64,000 bases of DNA from Bacilli bacterium. Lineage in GTDB: Bacteria; Bacillota_I; Bacilli_A; ML615J-28; CAG-698. Shown in pieces: positions 16,025-24,422 of this stretch (positions within the stretch are counted from its first letter, which is position 1; the number at the start of each line of letters is the position of its first letter). The stretch is from NCBI GenBank assembly GCA_017962745.1, contig JAGCUR010000018.1:1-64000 (forward strand), written 5' to 3'. Position numbers and translations under genes: made by a program. The notes below the pieces were generated by a model. It ran no database searches. It saw only the letters and a program-made list of their open reading frames with translations, and had not been told where the DNA came from.

Positions 16025-16696
16025 ATGAATAGATTATTTTTATTATTTGTGAAAATAACAGGGTGGCCAATTGCTTTATTTTACTATCGTAAAAAAGTAA
16101 TTTGCCTAAATAATGATAAATCTTTAAGAAAGATAAAAGGGGCAGCTTTAATTGTTTCTAATCATACATCGGTTTATGATTTTCCATTAATGATGTTTAC
16201 TTTCCTAAACCGTACTATTAGAACATTAGTAGCTGAGGTAATGTATAAGAAAACCCCACTTTTATCTAAACTATTATTTAAGATTGGGGCTATTAAAGTC
16301 GATCGTAATTCTTATGACTTTGCGTTCCTTGGCAAAATGATTGATTGCTTAAACAAAGGCCAAGTTGGCCTAGTTTACCCCGAAGCTAGAGTTCCTAAAG
16401 AAGAAGAACGAGGCCACTTCTTAGAATTTAAGCCAAGTTATGTTTACATGGCGCTAGAAGCTAATGTGCCAATTATACCTGTTTACACTAACGGAATGTA
16501 TGGTAGACTTAAAAGAAAATATCATGACCGTGCTAAAGTAGTAATTGGTAAACCAATCGATGTAGCAAGTTTATATAAAGATAATCTAGATGAAAAAGAA
16601 AATATCAATAATATTAATATTTACGTTAAACAAAATATAGAAGATTTAAAACATTACTTAGAAGAATATGAAAAAGAAAACAAAAAACGTAAGTAA
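16025..16696 (+). CDS. PlsC-type 1-acyl-glycerophosphate acyltransferase-like protein (first copy)
   Basis: 223 residues. The acyltransferase H-x4-D motif is NHTSVYD (about residues 47-53). The acceptor-binding block, FPEGTR in the family, reads YPEARVP. An N-terminal hydrophobic stretch suggests membrane association. The family moves an acyl group from acyl-ACP or acyl-CoA to a lysolipid or glycerol-phosphate acceptor. It starts 17 bases after the ANL-carrier fusion. Its C terminus overlaps the next acyltransferase by 29 bases. The altered acceptor block suggests a substrate other than lysophosphatidate. Confidence 0.85.
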   Translation: MNRLFLLFVKITGWPIALFYYRKKVICLNNDKSLRKIKGAALIVSNHTSVYDFPLMMFTFLNRTIRTLVAEVMYKKTPLLSKLLFKIGAIKVDRNSYDFAFLGKMIDCLNKGQVGLVYPEARVPKEEERGHFLEFKPSYVYMALEANVPIIPVYTNGMYGRLKRKYHDRAKVVIGKPIDVASLYKDNLDEKENINNINIYVKQNIEDLKHYLEEYEKENKKRK

Positions 16697-17351
16697 GTTC
16701 GTCCAAATCTTTGATCCAAAGATGTGGTTTCACGACTTTGTTAAGTTTACAGGTTTTTTACCTGTCTTAATTGATCTTAGACTTAAACGCGTTTACTTAA
16801 ACAAAAAACCAAAAGGATTATTTAAAGGTAAATACTTAATATCTGCTAACCATGCTTCATTTATTGATCCAATAATCATTATGAATGCTTTTTGGACAAG
16901 ACGTGTTTGCTTTGTGGCAACAAAACAATTCTTCGTGAAGAAGTTTTGGAAAGTAGTATTTAAGGGCTTTGGCTGTATCGAAATCGATAAAGATGCTCCA
17001 ACTTTACAAACTTTTAAAGGTGTTGGGGAAAAACTAGCTAGGGGCCATTTAGTATCGGTATTTCCGGAAGGCCATGTTACTAACGATACCGAAATTCATG
17101 CGCTAAAGTCAGGTATTGTCATGATGGCAATTATGAATGATGCTCCAATTTTACCAATCTATATTGGTAAAAGAGAAAAGAGGATTAGACGTCAAGTAGT
17201 TATTATTGGTGATAAGATTAATCCAAAAGACTATATTGCCGGTCCAATGGCAACAATGGATGAGATTAATAATTTAAGTAATCTATTAAAAGAAAAAGAA
17301 GAAGAATTAAAATCTAAATTTGAAAATGAATATAAGGAGAAGAAAAGATGA
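16668..17351 (+). CDS. PlsC-type acyltransferase (second copy)
   Basis: 227 residues with NHASFID (H-x4-D) and VFPEGHV in place of FPEGTR. It is a close functional sibling of the preceding gene but clearly diverged, so they probably add two different acyl chains or use different acceptors. Its start is inside the end of the previous gene. Its TGA stop overlaps the ATG of the next ligase (ATGA). Predicted inner-leaflet membrane enzyme. Confidence 0.85.
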   Translation: MKKKTKNVSKFVQIFDPKMWFHDFVKFTGFLPVLIDLRLKRVYLNKKPKGLFKGKYLISANHASFIDPIIIMNAFWTRRVCFVATKQFFVKKFWKVVFKGFGCIEIDKDAPTLQTFKGVGEKLARGHLVSVFPEGHVTNDTEIHALKSGIVMMAIMNDAPILPIYIGKREKRIRRQVVIIGDKINPKDYIAGPMATMDEINNLSNLLKEKEEELKSKFENEYKEKKR

Positions 17352-18892
17352 TTTATAGTTTTGATCGAAAAGATTTCGCCAAGTTTACAAGCAATGAAGA
17401 ATTTGCCAAGATTGTAGATTTAAAGACGGTTCCTGAATTACTTAATCACTTAAAAAATAATTATTTAGGATTAAAAGCCATCGGTAAAAGAGATGAAACT
17501 GTAGCAACATATGATGAATTATTAAATGATATTAATAAAGTATGTGCATACTTAAAAGAAAAGGAAGTTAAAAAAGGAACTAACATTGGTATCTTATTTG
17601 ATAATTCATATGAATTTGCTATCTTTGCTTTAGGTGTAATGGCATATGGAGCAGTAGCTGTGCTACTTCCTATGCAATTAGATGAAAAGATCATCTTTGG
17701 TTGCTCTAAAAAATATGTATTAAACGGTTTATTCTATTTAAGTGGATTTAAAGCAAAGACTAGCTTACTTAATCCAAATGAATTGATGCTAGCAGATGAA
17801 TCTATTTTAAATAATTCTTATGATGGTTGCTTCATTGATAATAACGTTAAAGAAAATGATGCTGCTTGCATCATTATGACTGGTGGAACAACTGGTAAAT
17901 CTAAAGGTGCAATCCTTTCTCACACTGCTTTAATGTGTGGAATGATTAATGGTTGTTACGGCCTATCTAACTTCATGCATTTAACATATTATTCAATGAT
18001 GCCTCTAACTCACGTTTTTGGTTTTATTAGAAATTTACTAACTAGTCTATATACTGGTAGCTTAATTTACTTTAACCATGATAGAATGAAGATGTTTGAG
18101 GATATGAAAAAATATGCTCCATCAATTTTAGTAATTGTGCCTGCTTTAGCTGAAATCTTCTTAAATTTAGCTAAAGCATACGGACTTGGCTTTTTAGGTG
18201 GAAATGTAAAACATATTATTTGTGGAGCAGCACCAGTATCTAGTTATTTAGTATTAGGCTTTAATAATTTAGGCGTTAATTTCTGTCCAGGATATGGCCT
18301 AACTGAATTTGCTAATATGGTTAGTGGTAACCCTGATGGAATCAACTATCCAGCTAGCGTTGGTATGTTATTCCCAGATCAAGAAGCTAAAATTGTTGAT
18401 GGCGAGTTACTACTTCGCGGTCGTAATATGTTAATGGGTTATTTCAATGAACCTGAAGAAAATAAAACTGCTTTTGTAGATGGCTGGTTTAAGACTGGGG
18501 ACTTAGCACGTTTTGATGAAAACAATAATTTATACATTATTGGTAGAAGCAAAGATGTAATCATTCTAGCTAATGGGGAAAATGTATCTCCTGCTTATAT
18601 TGAAACTAAAGTTAACGAACTACCTTTTGTTCAAGATAGCTTAGTGACTGAGGATAAAAACGAGTTAGGTGCTCAAATCTTAAAAGTAGAAGTAGTTTTA
18701 AGAGCAGCAGTTGTTAACCAACTTAACAAAACTGGTGAAGAACTTGTTAAATTTGTAACTAGCGAAATCTTAAAACTAAATGATAGCTTGCTAGATTATG
18801 AAAGATTATCTAAAGTAGTTATTAGAGATAAAGATTTCGAAAGAAGTCCAGCTATGAAGATCATTAGACCAAAGAAGGTATACAATGAATAG
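17348..18892 (+). CDS. AMP-dependent acyl-CoA/acyl-ACP synthetase (ANL ligase, intact motifs)
   Basis: 514 residues. The phosphate loop MTGGTTGKSKGA (about residues 178-189) is intact, followed by PGYGLTE, TGDLARFD and the hinge GRSKDVIILANGENVSP. A C-terminal Lys lies in PAMKIIRPKK. It should activate a carboxylic acid with ATP and load it on CoA or, given the neighbours, on the carrier protein encoded immediately downstream. AAGGAGA serves as ribosome site, overlapping the upstream gene's end. It may do the chemistry for the degenerate ANL-carrier fusion at the head of the operon. Confidence 0.88.
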   Translation: MIYSFDRKDFAKFTSNEEFAKIVDLKTVPELLNHLKNNYLGLKAIGKRDETVATYDELLNDINKVCAYLKEKEVKKGTNIGILFDNSYEFAIFALGVMAYGAVAVLLPMQLDEKIIFGCSKKYVLNGLFYLSGFKAKTSLLNPNELMLADESILNNSYDGCFIDNNVKENDAACIIMTGGTTGKSKGAILSHTALMCGMINGCYGLSNFMHLTYYSMMPLTHVFGFIRNLLTSLYTGSLIYFNHDRMKMFEDMKKYAPSILVIVPALAEIFLNLAKAYGLGFLGGNVKHIICGAAPVSSYLVLGFNNLGVNFCPGYGLTEFANMVSGNPDGINYPASVGMLFPDQEAKIVDGELLLRGRNMLMGYFNEPEENKTAFVDGWFKTGDLARFDENNNLYIIGRSKDVIILANGENVSPAYIETKVNELPFVQDSLVTEDKNELGAQILKVEVVLRAAVVNQLNKTGEELVKFVTSEILKLNDSLLDYERLSKVVIRDKDFERSPAMKIIRPKKVYNE

Positions 18893-19127
18893 AAATGATA
18901 TTCTAGAAAAATTAAAAGACATCTTTAAAATAGTCGTAAATAATGGGGTTGATATAGCATCAGTTACAGAAGGTGCTAACATTGGCCTTGATTTAGGAGT
19001 AAACTCAATCGGCTTACTTTATATGGCTATTGCGATTGAAAAAGAATTTGGAGTAGATATGGCCGATGTTGCCCCATCTACATTCAAAACTGTAGCCGAT
19101 GTTATCGACTATATTGAGAAACACTAA
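18885..19127 (+). CDS. Acyl carrier protein
   Basis: 80 residues, acidic, four-helix ACP fold. The phosphopantetheine site reads GVNSIGLL instead of the usual DSL, keeping the modified Ser. It overlaps the ligase end by eight bases. As it sits between an acyl ligase and acyltransferase genes, it is probably dedicated to this pathway rather than the housekeeping fatty-acid ACP. Confidence 0.88.
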   Translation: MNRNDILEKLKDIFKIVVNNGVDIASVTEGANIGLDLGVNSIGLLYMAIAIEKEFGVDMADVAPSTFKTVADVIDYIEKH

Positions 19128-19129
19128 TT

Positions 19130-19552
19130 ATGAAAAAAGGCGAGTGGCAATTAATTGATTTATATCCTGGTGCACATATTAGGGTAAAAGTTGGAAACTT
19201 TTATCACCATGGTATTTATATTGGTGATGGGGAAGTTGTCCAATTTGGCTTACCTTTTGATATGTATACTGATGCAAAAGACGTAAAAGTATTAAGATCA
19301 CCGATTAGTGATTTTTGTAAACCGAATGATTTTATTGAAGTATATGTATATTCAAGAAAAGAATTAAAACAAAAATTTAAAGATGAAGTGATAATCGCTA
19401 ATGCTTTAAGCCATGTTGGTGAAGGTGGTTATAGCATCATTAAAAATAACTGCGAACATTTCGCTAACTTCTGTGTCTTTGGTAAAAAGATATCAGGTCA
19501 AATAGACGGTGCTTATAGGGATGTAGATGAAATGTATAAAAAGGAGAAATAA
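19130..19552 (+). CDS. LRAT-domain (NlpC/P60-superfamily) acyltransferase/hydrolase
   Basis: 140 residues. The YHHGIYIGDGEVVQFG stretch (His 26/27) and NNCEHFANFC (Cys 108) are the LRAT signature, including the NCEHF box with the catalytic Cys that carries the acyl thioester. The second LRAT histidine, usually four to six residues after GDG, is Gln 38 here. Animal LRAT and HRASLS proteins move acyl chains between phospholipids and other acceptors. Bacterial members are poorly studied. Starting two bases after the ACP stop and ending next to an esterase, it is a good candidate for acyl transfer or deacylation in this lipid pathway. Confidence 0.87.
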   Translation: MKKGEWQLIDLYPGAHIRVKVGNFYHHGIYIGDGEVVQFGLPFDMYTDAKDVKVLRSPISDFCKPNDFIEVYVYSRKELKQKFKDEVIIANALSHVGEGGYSIIKNNCEHFANFCVFGKKISGQIDGAYRDVDEMYKKEK

Positions 19553-20293
19553 ATGGCACACATTGACATTAACTTAATAAGTAATACTATGGGTAGATCG
19601 GTTGATTTTACGCTTATTTTACCATCAAGACCATATAATATAGAAAATTACGATGCCAAGACTGATACATATTATCAAGATAAAAAAGATAAATTATATC
19701 CTTTAATAATTTTGCTTCATGGCTATTTAAATGATGAAAAAGCATGGACAAGATATGCTAGAGCAGAACTGTTCGCTGAAGAAAATAAAATAGCTATTTG
19801 CATGGTAAGTGGTGAAAATAAGTTTTATTTTAACCAAGAAGCAAAAACTACCAAAGATAATTTTTACGATTTCATTGAATATGAATTGAAAGATTATTTA
19901 TATGGGACATTTCCAATATCACCAAAAAGAGAAGACAACTATATAGCGGGTTTATCAATGGGTGGATTTGGTGCTATTTATCATGGATTTGCTAATCCAA
20001 AGGCATATAAAGCAATTGGTGCTTTTAGTGCTGCTTATACATCAATGAAAGAAGATGGAATAGATGCGCAAGCAATCGTTCGCAATTGTAAAGACGCACC
20101 ATTTTGCTATGTAGCATGCGGATCAAAAGATTTTTTACTTAATGATAGTAATGATTTAGTAAATGATTTAAAAGATATTAAAGCAGATTACTATTATGAC
20201 TTCGTAGAAGGGTATGGACATGAATGGCGCTTTTGGGATTTAGAACTCGAAAAGTTCATTAAAAGCTTAAAAAGAACTGATCCATATAAATAA
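19553..20293 (+). CDS. Alpha/beta-hydrolase, esterase D / tributyrin-esterase type
   Basis: 246 residues. LIILLHGYLNDEKAW forms the oxyanion region, GLSMGGFGA carries the nucleophilic Ser (about residue 141), and CGSKDFLL (Asp) and GYGHEWRFW (His) complete the triad. The family (COG0627) cleaves short acyl esters. No signal peptide is visible, so it is cytosolic. It begins one base after the LRAT gene and ends the operon at a strong terminator. It may trim or release an acyl product made by the upstream genes. Confidence 0.85.
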   Translation: MAHIDINLISNTMGRSVDFTLILPSRPYNIENYDAKTDTYYQDKKDKLYPLIILLHGYLNDEKAWTRYARAELFAEENKIAICMVSGENKFYFNQEAKTTKDNFYDFIEYELKDYLYGTFPISPKREDNYIAGLSMGGFGAIYHGFANPKAYKAIGAFSAAYTSMKEDGIDAQAIVRNCKDAPFCYVACGSKDFLLNDSNDLVNDLKDIKADYYYDFVEGYGHEWRFWDLELEKFIKSLKRTDPYK

Positions 20294-20313
20294 TATGAAT
20301 AACTAGTAGAAAT

Positions 20314-20342
20314 GAATCGGTCGTTTGACTGATTCTTTTTTT
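20314..20342 (+). terminator. Terminator of the acyl-lipid operon
   Basis: GAATCGGTC (20314-20322) pairs with GACTGATTC (20327-20335), with one G-T pair, then seven T. Confidence 0.9.
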
Positions 20343-20447
20343 GATTTAAAGCAGGATTATATATTTTTTAAAAAAACCGATTATTTAGGGCTAAAAATAT
20401 TGGAAAAACCGAAAATATGTGATAAATTGAATGTATGTTAAACTTTG

Positions 20448-20476
20448 TTGTAGCCAATTTGTGCTCAGTTTATAAT
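20448..20476 (+). promoter_or_regulatory. Promoter of the CotH-like gene
   Basis: TTGTAG (20448-20453), 17-bp spacer, TATAAT (20471-20476). This lies inside the longer open frame and supports the downstream GTG start. Confidence 0.72.
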
Positions 20477-20500
20477 AGATTAAAAGTTAAGGAGGAAGTT

Positions 20501-22141
20501 GTGAAGAAGTTTATTTGTCTTAGTGTTATAATATTACTACTTATATTTATTTTTGCTTGCTCTAATGAACATGGTCATGTTCATGAATTTAACCAACAGT
20601 TAGAGACTGAAGAGTATCTAAAAAGTAAAGGCACATGCACTGATTACGAAGTGTATTATTATTCATGTGCATGTGGTGCTAAAGGAACTGAAACATTTGA
20701 AGGTACTTCTAAAGGTGAACACGATTATGAATATATAACAATTGGTGAAGTTGGTCATGTGGAGTATTATGAATGTAAGCACTGTCATAAAACTAATAAG
20801 TTAGAACTTCCAAAGATTAATATTAATACTAATGGAGAAACAATAACTGATGATTATATTGCTACTAATATTAGTGTTTCAAGGTGTCTAGATGAATATA
20901 AACTAACCGATATTCCCGCTTCTGTTAAAATTAGAGGTAATGGCTCAGCTGAATATAATAAAAAGCCATTCAGGATTAAATTTGACACTAAACAGGGCAT
21001 GTTAGGCTTAAATGATGGCCTTAAAGCTAAAAGCTGGGTATTAATTAATGAATATAATGATAGATCAAGAATGCGTAACTTTGCCGCTTACTTTATCTCT
21101 AATTATTTATTTAATCACGATGGCTATTATTCTACCGATATGAGGTTTGTAGAAGTATATATTAATGATATATACAATGGTATTTATTTACTAGCTGAAC
21201 AGCAGCAAGTAAATAAAGGTAGAATTAACATTAATGAACCCGATAAAGACTATACTGGTACTGATATTGGTTATTTAATTGAACTAGATACATATTATTA
21301 TGAAGAAATAGAATTAGAAACATTTGCCATCGATTATAAATATCCACTTAAATATACTAATGGTAAATCATGTTCACTAAGAAAATTCCAAAACCATTAC
21401 ACGATTAAAAGTGATGTCTATAGTATGGAACAGAATAACTTCATCAAAAATGTAACTGAGAATATCTTCTTTATCTTATATGATACGCTAAATATTACTC
21501 ATGATACTTACTACTATACTTTAGATGATAATTACAACTTAGTTAAAGATCATACTATTACATCACAAAAAGAAGCAGTAGAAAGAGTATTAGATTTAGG
21601 ATCATATATTGATATGTTTATCATTCAAAACATTGCCCAAAATGTAGATATTGGTTGGTCTAGTTTCTATTTAGCATTTGATGCCAGCGCTAAAGGTTCT
21701 AAAAAGTTAATTTTCGAAGCTCCTTGGGATTTTGATTGGGCGATGGGATCATGTTATCCGTTTAAAGAAGGAATGTTTTGCATTGACCAAGATACAAGTG
21801 GAAGAGATACTACCCTTGCTGATTATGTAAATCCATGGATGTTATTATTTGCAAACTGCGACTGGTTCTTAGATTTAGTAAAAGAAAGATGGAACCAGTT
21901 ACAAAAAACTAGTTGCTTTGATGATTTATATCTAGCAATCGATATTTTAACTAATGATTATTCATCATACTTTGCGCAAGAATTTGCTAAATATCCTGAT
22001 TCGCTAACTAAAGTATTAGATAGATCAAAAGCAACTCATGAATATACTGATAATACAACCCACTATACATCTGCTATGTATTTAATGAATTATATTATCC
22101 AGTTTGAACAATACTTTGATTCAATTTGGCTAGATAAATAA
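20501..22141 (+). CDS. CotH-kinase-family lipoprotein
   Basis: About 546 residues from GTG 20501, which has GGAGG five bases upstream; the upstream in-frame ATG at 20435 precedes the promoter. The N terminus KKFICLSVIILLLIFIFAC is a lipoprotein signal with a lipobox Cys. Residues about 20-100 contain spaced Cys/His pairs (CACG, CKHCH) like a zinc ribbon. The rest matches CotH: KIRGNGSAEYNKKPFRIKF, YNDRSRMRN, NGIYLLAEQ and EAPWDFDW. CotH is an atypical protein kinase of spore coats; homologues in non-sporulating gut bacteria are cell-surface proteins of unknown substrate. It is monocistronic. Confidence 0.9.
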   Translation: MKKFICLSVIILLLIFIFACSNEHGHVHEFNQQLETEEYLKSKGTCTDYEVYYYSCACGAKGTETFEGTSKGEHDYEYITIGEVGHVEYYECKHCHKTNKLELPKININTNGETITDDYIATNISVSRCLDEYKLTDIPASVKIRGNGSAEYNKKPFRIKFDTKQGMLGLNDGLKAKSWVLINEYNDRSRMRNFAAYFISNYLFNHDGYYSTDMRFVEVYINDIYNGIYLLAEQQQVNKGRININEPDKDYTGTDIGYLIELDTYYYEEIELETFAIDYKYPLKYTNGKSCSLRKFQNHYTIKSDVYSMEQNNFIKNVTENIFFILYDTLNITHDTYYYTLDDNYNLVKDHTITSQKEAVERVLDLGSYIDMFIIQNIAQNVDIGWSSFYLAFDASAKGSKKLIFEAPWDFDWAMGSCYPFKEGMFCIDQDTSGRDTTLADYVNPWMLLFANCDWFLDLVKERWNQLQKTSCFDDLYLAIDILTNDYSSYFAQEFAKYPDSLTKVLDRSKATHEYTDNTTHYTSAMYLMNYIIQFEQYFDSIWLDK

Positions 22142-22148
22142 AATAATT

Positions 22149-22188
22149 AAGAACTCTAATCTAAAAATGATTAGAGTTCTTTTAAATT
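22149..22188 (+). terminator. Terminator of the CotH-like gene
   Basis: AAGAACTCTAATC (22149-22161) pairs with GATTAGAGTTCTT (22169-22181), then TTAAATTT. Confidence 0.9.
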
Positions 22189-22244
22189 TACATACAAATA
22201 TGCATATATTTTTATTTCTATTAATGGTTAAATAATGCTTCTAG

Positions 22245-22253
22245 TGTTATAAT
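22245..22253 (+). promoter_or_regulatory. Extended -10 promoter of the racemase-like/HD operon
   Basis: TGTTATAAT at 22245-22253, about 20 bases before the AAAGGA region; the -35 at 17 bp (TGGTTA) is poor. Confidence 0.6.
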
Positions 22254-22282
22254 GTTAGTATAATAAAGGATAATGGGTAAAA

Positions 22283-23083
22283 ATGGCTAATAATATTTCC
22301 TCAATTGGTGTTTTAGATATTAATTATTCTTCAATTAGCGTTTTAGATAAACTAGCTAATGATTACCCTAATGAAGTAATTTATTATTTAAATGATTTTA
22401 ATGGCGCTAATTTTGATGAATGGAGCCATAAAGCCATTTTAGAAAAGATTAAAGAAGATACAAATATTTTGTTATCTTACAATCCTAAACTATTAGTAGT
22501 GTTAGGAAATGAATATATTGAATATGCGAAAGAATTCTTTTCGGAATTAGAAGTCCCAGTTATTAATCTAGTAGATATAATTGTGGATATGCTAAACCAA
22601 GAATATGAAAAGAAAAATATCGCATTATTAATTAAATCAACTATTCACCAAGCGAACCTTTTTCAAAGAAATATAAATTATGGTCATTTCTATTTAATTG
22701 ATGATGACGATTTAGAAAAAATCGTCATTAACAATAAAGTAAAGACTGGTATTTCTTTTGATGTTGCTAAGAAGGTGTTAGCTGATCTAGCCCGTAAGAG
22801 CGTTGATGTTATCATCAGTGCTAACTGTAATGTGGGCTTACTTAGTGTAGAAGCAAAAGAAAGTGTTCCTAAATCTAATTTAGTAAATGTTTCTTCACTA
22901 GTTTCAAAAAAGATTGAAGGTTGCCTTGATACGAATGATTCCATTCGTACAAATGGCAAAGGAAAGGTAAATATAATAGCTGATAAAGAATTTGATTTAA
23001 ATATCGCTAAGAATTTACTCGATTGTAAATATTATATTTTACCTAAACATGAAATTGATAATAAGAAGAGAGGTACAAAATGA
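22283..23083 (+). CDS. Glutamate-racemase-fold protein without the catalytic cysteines
   Basis: 266 residues. Its course follows MurI: SSIGVLDINYSSISVLDKL (MurI: IGVIDSGVGGLTV), NPKLLVVLGNEYIEYA (MurI: VIACNTATA), VPVINLVDI, KKNIALLIKSTI and VDVIISANCNVGLL (MurI: LILGCTHYPIL). In this alignment both catalytic Cys and the first Asp/Ser motif are replaced. Racemase activity is therefore unlikely; it may be a ligand-binding or regulatory relative. Its TGA overlaps the start of the membrane HD protein (ATGA), so the two probably act together. Homology is read by eye and is moderate. Confidence 0.65.
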   Translation: MANNISSIGVLDINYSSISVLDKLANDYPNEVIYYLNDFNGANFDEWSHKAILEKIKEDTNILLSYNPKLLVVLGNEYIEYAKEFFSELEVPVINLVDIIVDMLNQEYEKKNIALLIKSTIHQANLFQRNINYGHFYLIDDDDLEKIVINNKVKTGISFDVAKKVLADLARKSVDVIISANCNVGLLSVEAKESVPKSNLVNVSSLVSKKIEGCLDTNDSIRTNGKGKVNIIADKEFDLNIAKNLLDCKYYILPKHEIDNKKRGTK

Positions 23084-24381
23084 GAAAATATTTGCCTTTA
23101 ATTAAAACATGTTTCGTTTTAGCATTAATACTATTGACTTCAATTATCGCAATCGTATTAATTGCTTATACTGGCACATTAAAGAATGATTATGCTGCTG
23201 GTAACGATATTACTAGCGCTTTAGCTGATGTTCAAGGTAGCGCAGCTATGGTTTTAGTATTTTTAGTTATTTTACTTGCATCAACTGCTTTTATTTTAAT
23301 TGATGTATACGTTAAAGAATCTGATCGTAACTATACTACTCAGCTTCAACAGTTAATTGGTTCTATCGACCAACAAACTTCACCTGATAAGATTGAATTT
23401 TATGCTGACCGCTTAATTAAGTTTGTAGCTAAAACTGCTATTAGACAAAAATCATCACTTAAGACAGTTTATGCAGGCTTACATGATATGTATTTAATCA
23501 AAGCGATGAAGTCTGAAGAAGAAATGAAGAAGTTTAAAGACTATATGGCAATCTTAGTTAAAGCATATGCCGAAGGTAATGGTATGACTAGTGCCTATAG
23601 CGGTAATAAGATTCAAAAGATCGCAGAAGCTGCTGCTTTATATGATATTGGTAAACTTGCTATCCCAGGTTACATCTTATATAAAGAAACAGTATTAACA
23701 AAAGAAGAATATGATATCGTTAAAAAGCATGTTAAGTACGGATATGATTTAATTCAAGCAATTAAACCAGATTGTGCTTTAGGTTCATTTGAACAATATG
23801 CAAGAGATATCGTAGGATACCACCATGAAAGATATGATGGTAAAGGTTATCCTTACGGCCTAATCGGTGATAACATTCCATTCTTAGCTAGAGTTGCTAC
23901 TTTAATCATGACATATGAAGCTGTCACTAAAGAGCGTCCATTCAAGAAACCTTTATCTCACGAAGAAGCAGTACTTTTAATTAACAATGAAAAGAATCGT
24001 CAATTTGACCCTAAAGTTGTTAAGGCATTTAATGGTGTTGAACAAGAGTTCAAACGTATTAAAGAAAAGACTAAAGGTGCTGGTATCAACGCAAGACATC
24101 GTCAAATCGTTGACATTGACCTTGTTGAAGACAACAAGTTAACTGAAGAAGAAAAGAAGGTTGAAGTTGTTGCTCCAAAAGAAGAACACATCGATAAGAA
24201 TGCTATCGAAGTTGAAGCTCCTGGCGTAACTAAGAAAGAAGAAGTTAGCGCTGAAGACATCTACAAGCAATATGGTATTGAAGTACCAGTTAAAGAAGAA
24301 AAGCGTATCAAGCTAGAAAAGAAGAATAATGCAAGCGCTGATGACGACTTTATCGAAATGGATGTTAAAGAAGATAAATAG
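23080..24381 (+). CDS. Membrane-anchored HD-GYP-like protein
   Basis: 433 residues. Two transmembrane helices (about 7-30 and 58-78) flank a short external loop. Residues about 130-320 form an HD-GYP-type domain: YDIGKLAIP (about 188), KKHVKYGYDLI, GYHHERYDGKGYPYGL and the final DP.V..F region. HD-GYP enzymes hydrolyse cyclic di-GMP. Here the HD dyad is YD, so one metal ligand is changed while the GYP block is kept; activity is uncertain. The C-terminal 110 residues are charged, Lys/Glu-rich and low complexity. It is translationally coupled to the racemase-like gene. A GGDEF protein lies at 58.1 kb. Confidence 0.8.
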   Translation: MRKYLPLIKTCFVLALILLTSIIAIVLIAYTGTLKNDYAAGNDITSALADVQGSAAMVLVFLVILLASTAFILIDVYVKESDRNYTTQLQQLIGSIDQQTSPDKIEFYADRLIKFVAKTAIRQKSSLKTVYAGLHDMYLIKAMKSEEEMKKFKDYMAILVKAYAEGNGMTSAYSGNKIQKIAEAAALYDIGKLAIPGYILYKETVLTKEEYDIVKKHVKYGYDLIQAIKPDCALGSFEQYARDIVGYHHERYDGKGYPYGLIGDNIPFLARVATLIMTYEAVTKERPFKKPLSHEEAVLLINNEKNRQFDPKVVKAFNGVEQEFKRIKEKTKGAGINARHRQIVDIDLVEDNKLTEEEKKVEVVAPKEEHIDKNAIEVEAPGVTKKEEVSAEDIYKQYGIEVPVKEEKRIKLEKKNNASADDDFIEMDVKEDK

Positions 24382-24387
24382 AAATTT

Positions 24388-24418
24388 AAAAAGGATTTGG
24401 AAATTCCAAATCCTTTTT
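24388..24418. terminator. Bidirectional terminator between convergent operons
   Basis: AAAAAGGATTTGG (24388-24400) pairs with CCAAATCCTTTTT (24406-24418), with T runs on both strands. Confidence 0.92.
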
Positions 24419-24422
24419 ATAT

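Noticed and set aside
17348-17351. UGA read as Trp (mycoplasma code)
   Set aside because: UGA ends several genes at ATGA overlaps and the proteins are complete without read-through, so the standard bacterial code applies.
20435-20500. Upstream in-frame ATG of the CotH-like gene
   Set aside because: The -10 box and GGAGG lie inside this stretch; the lipoprotein signal starts properly at GTG 20501.
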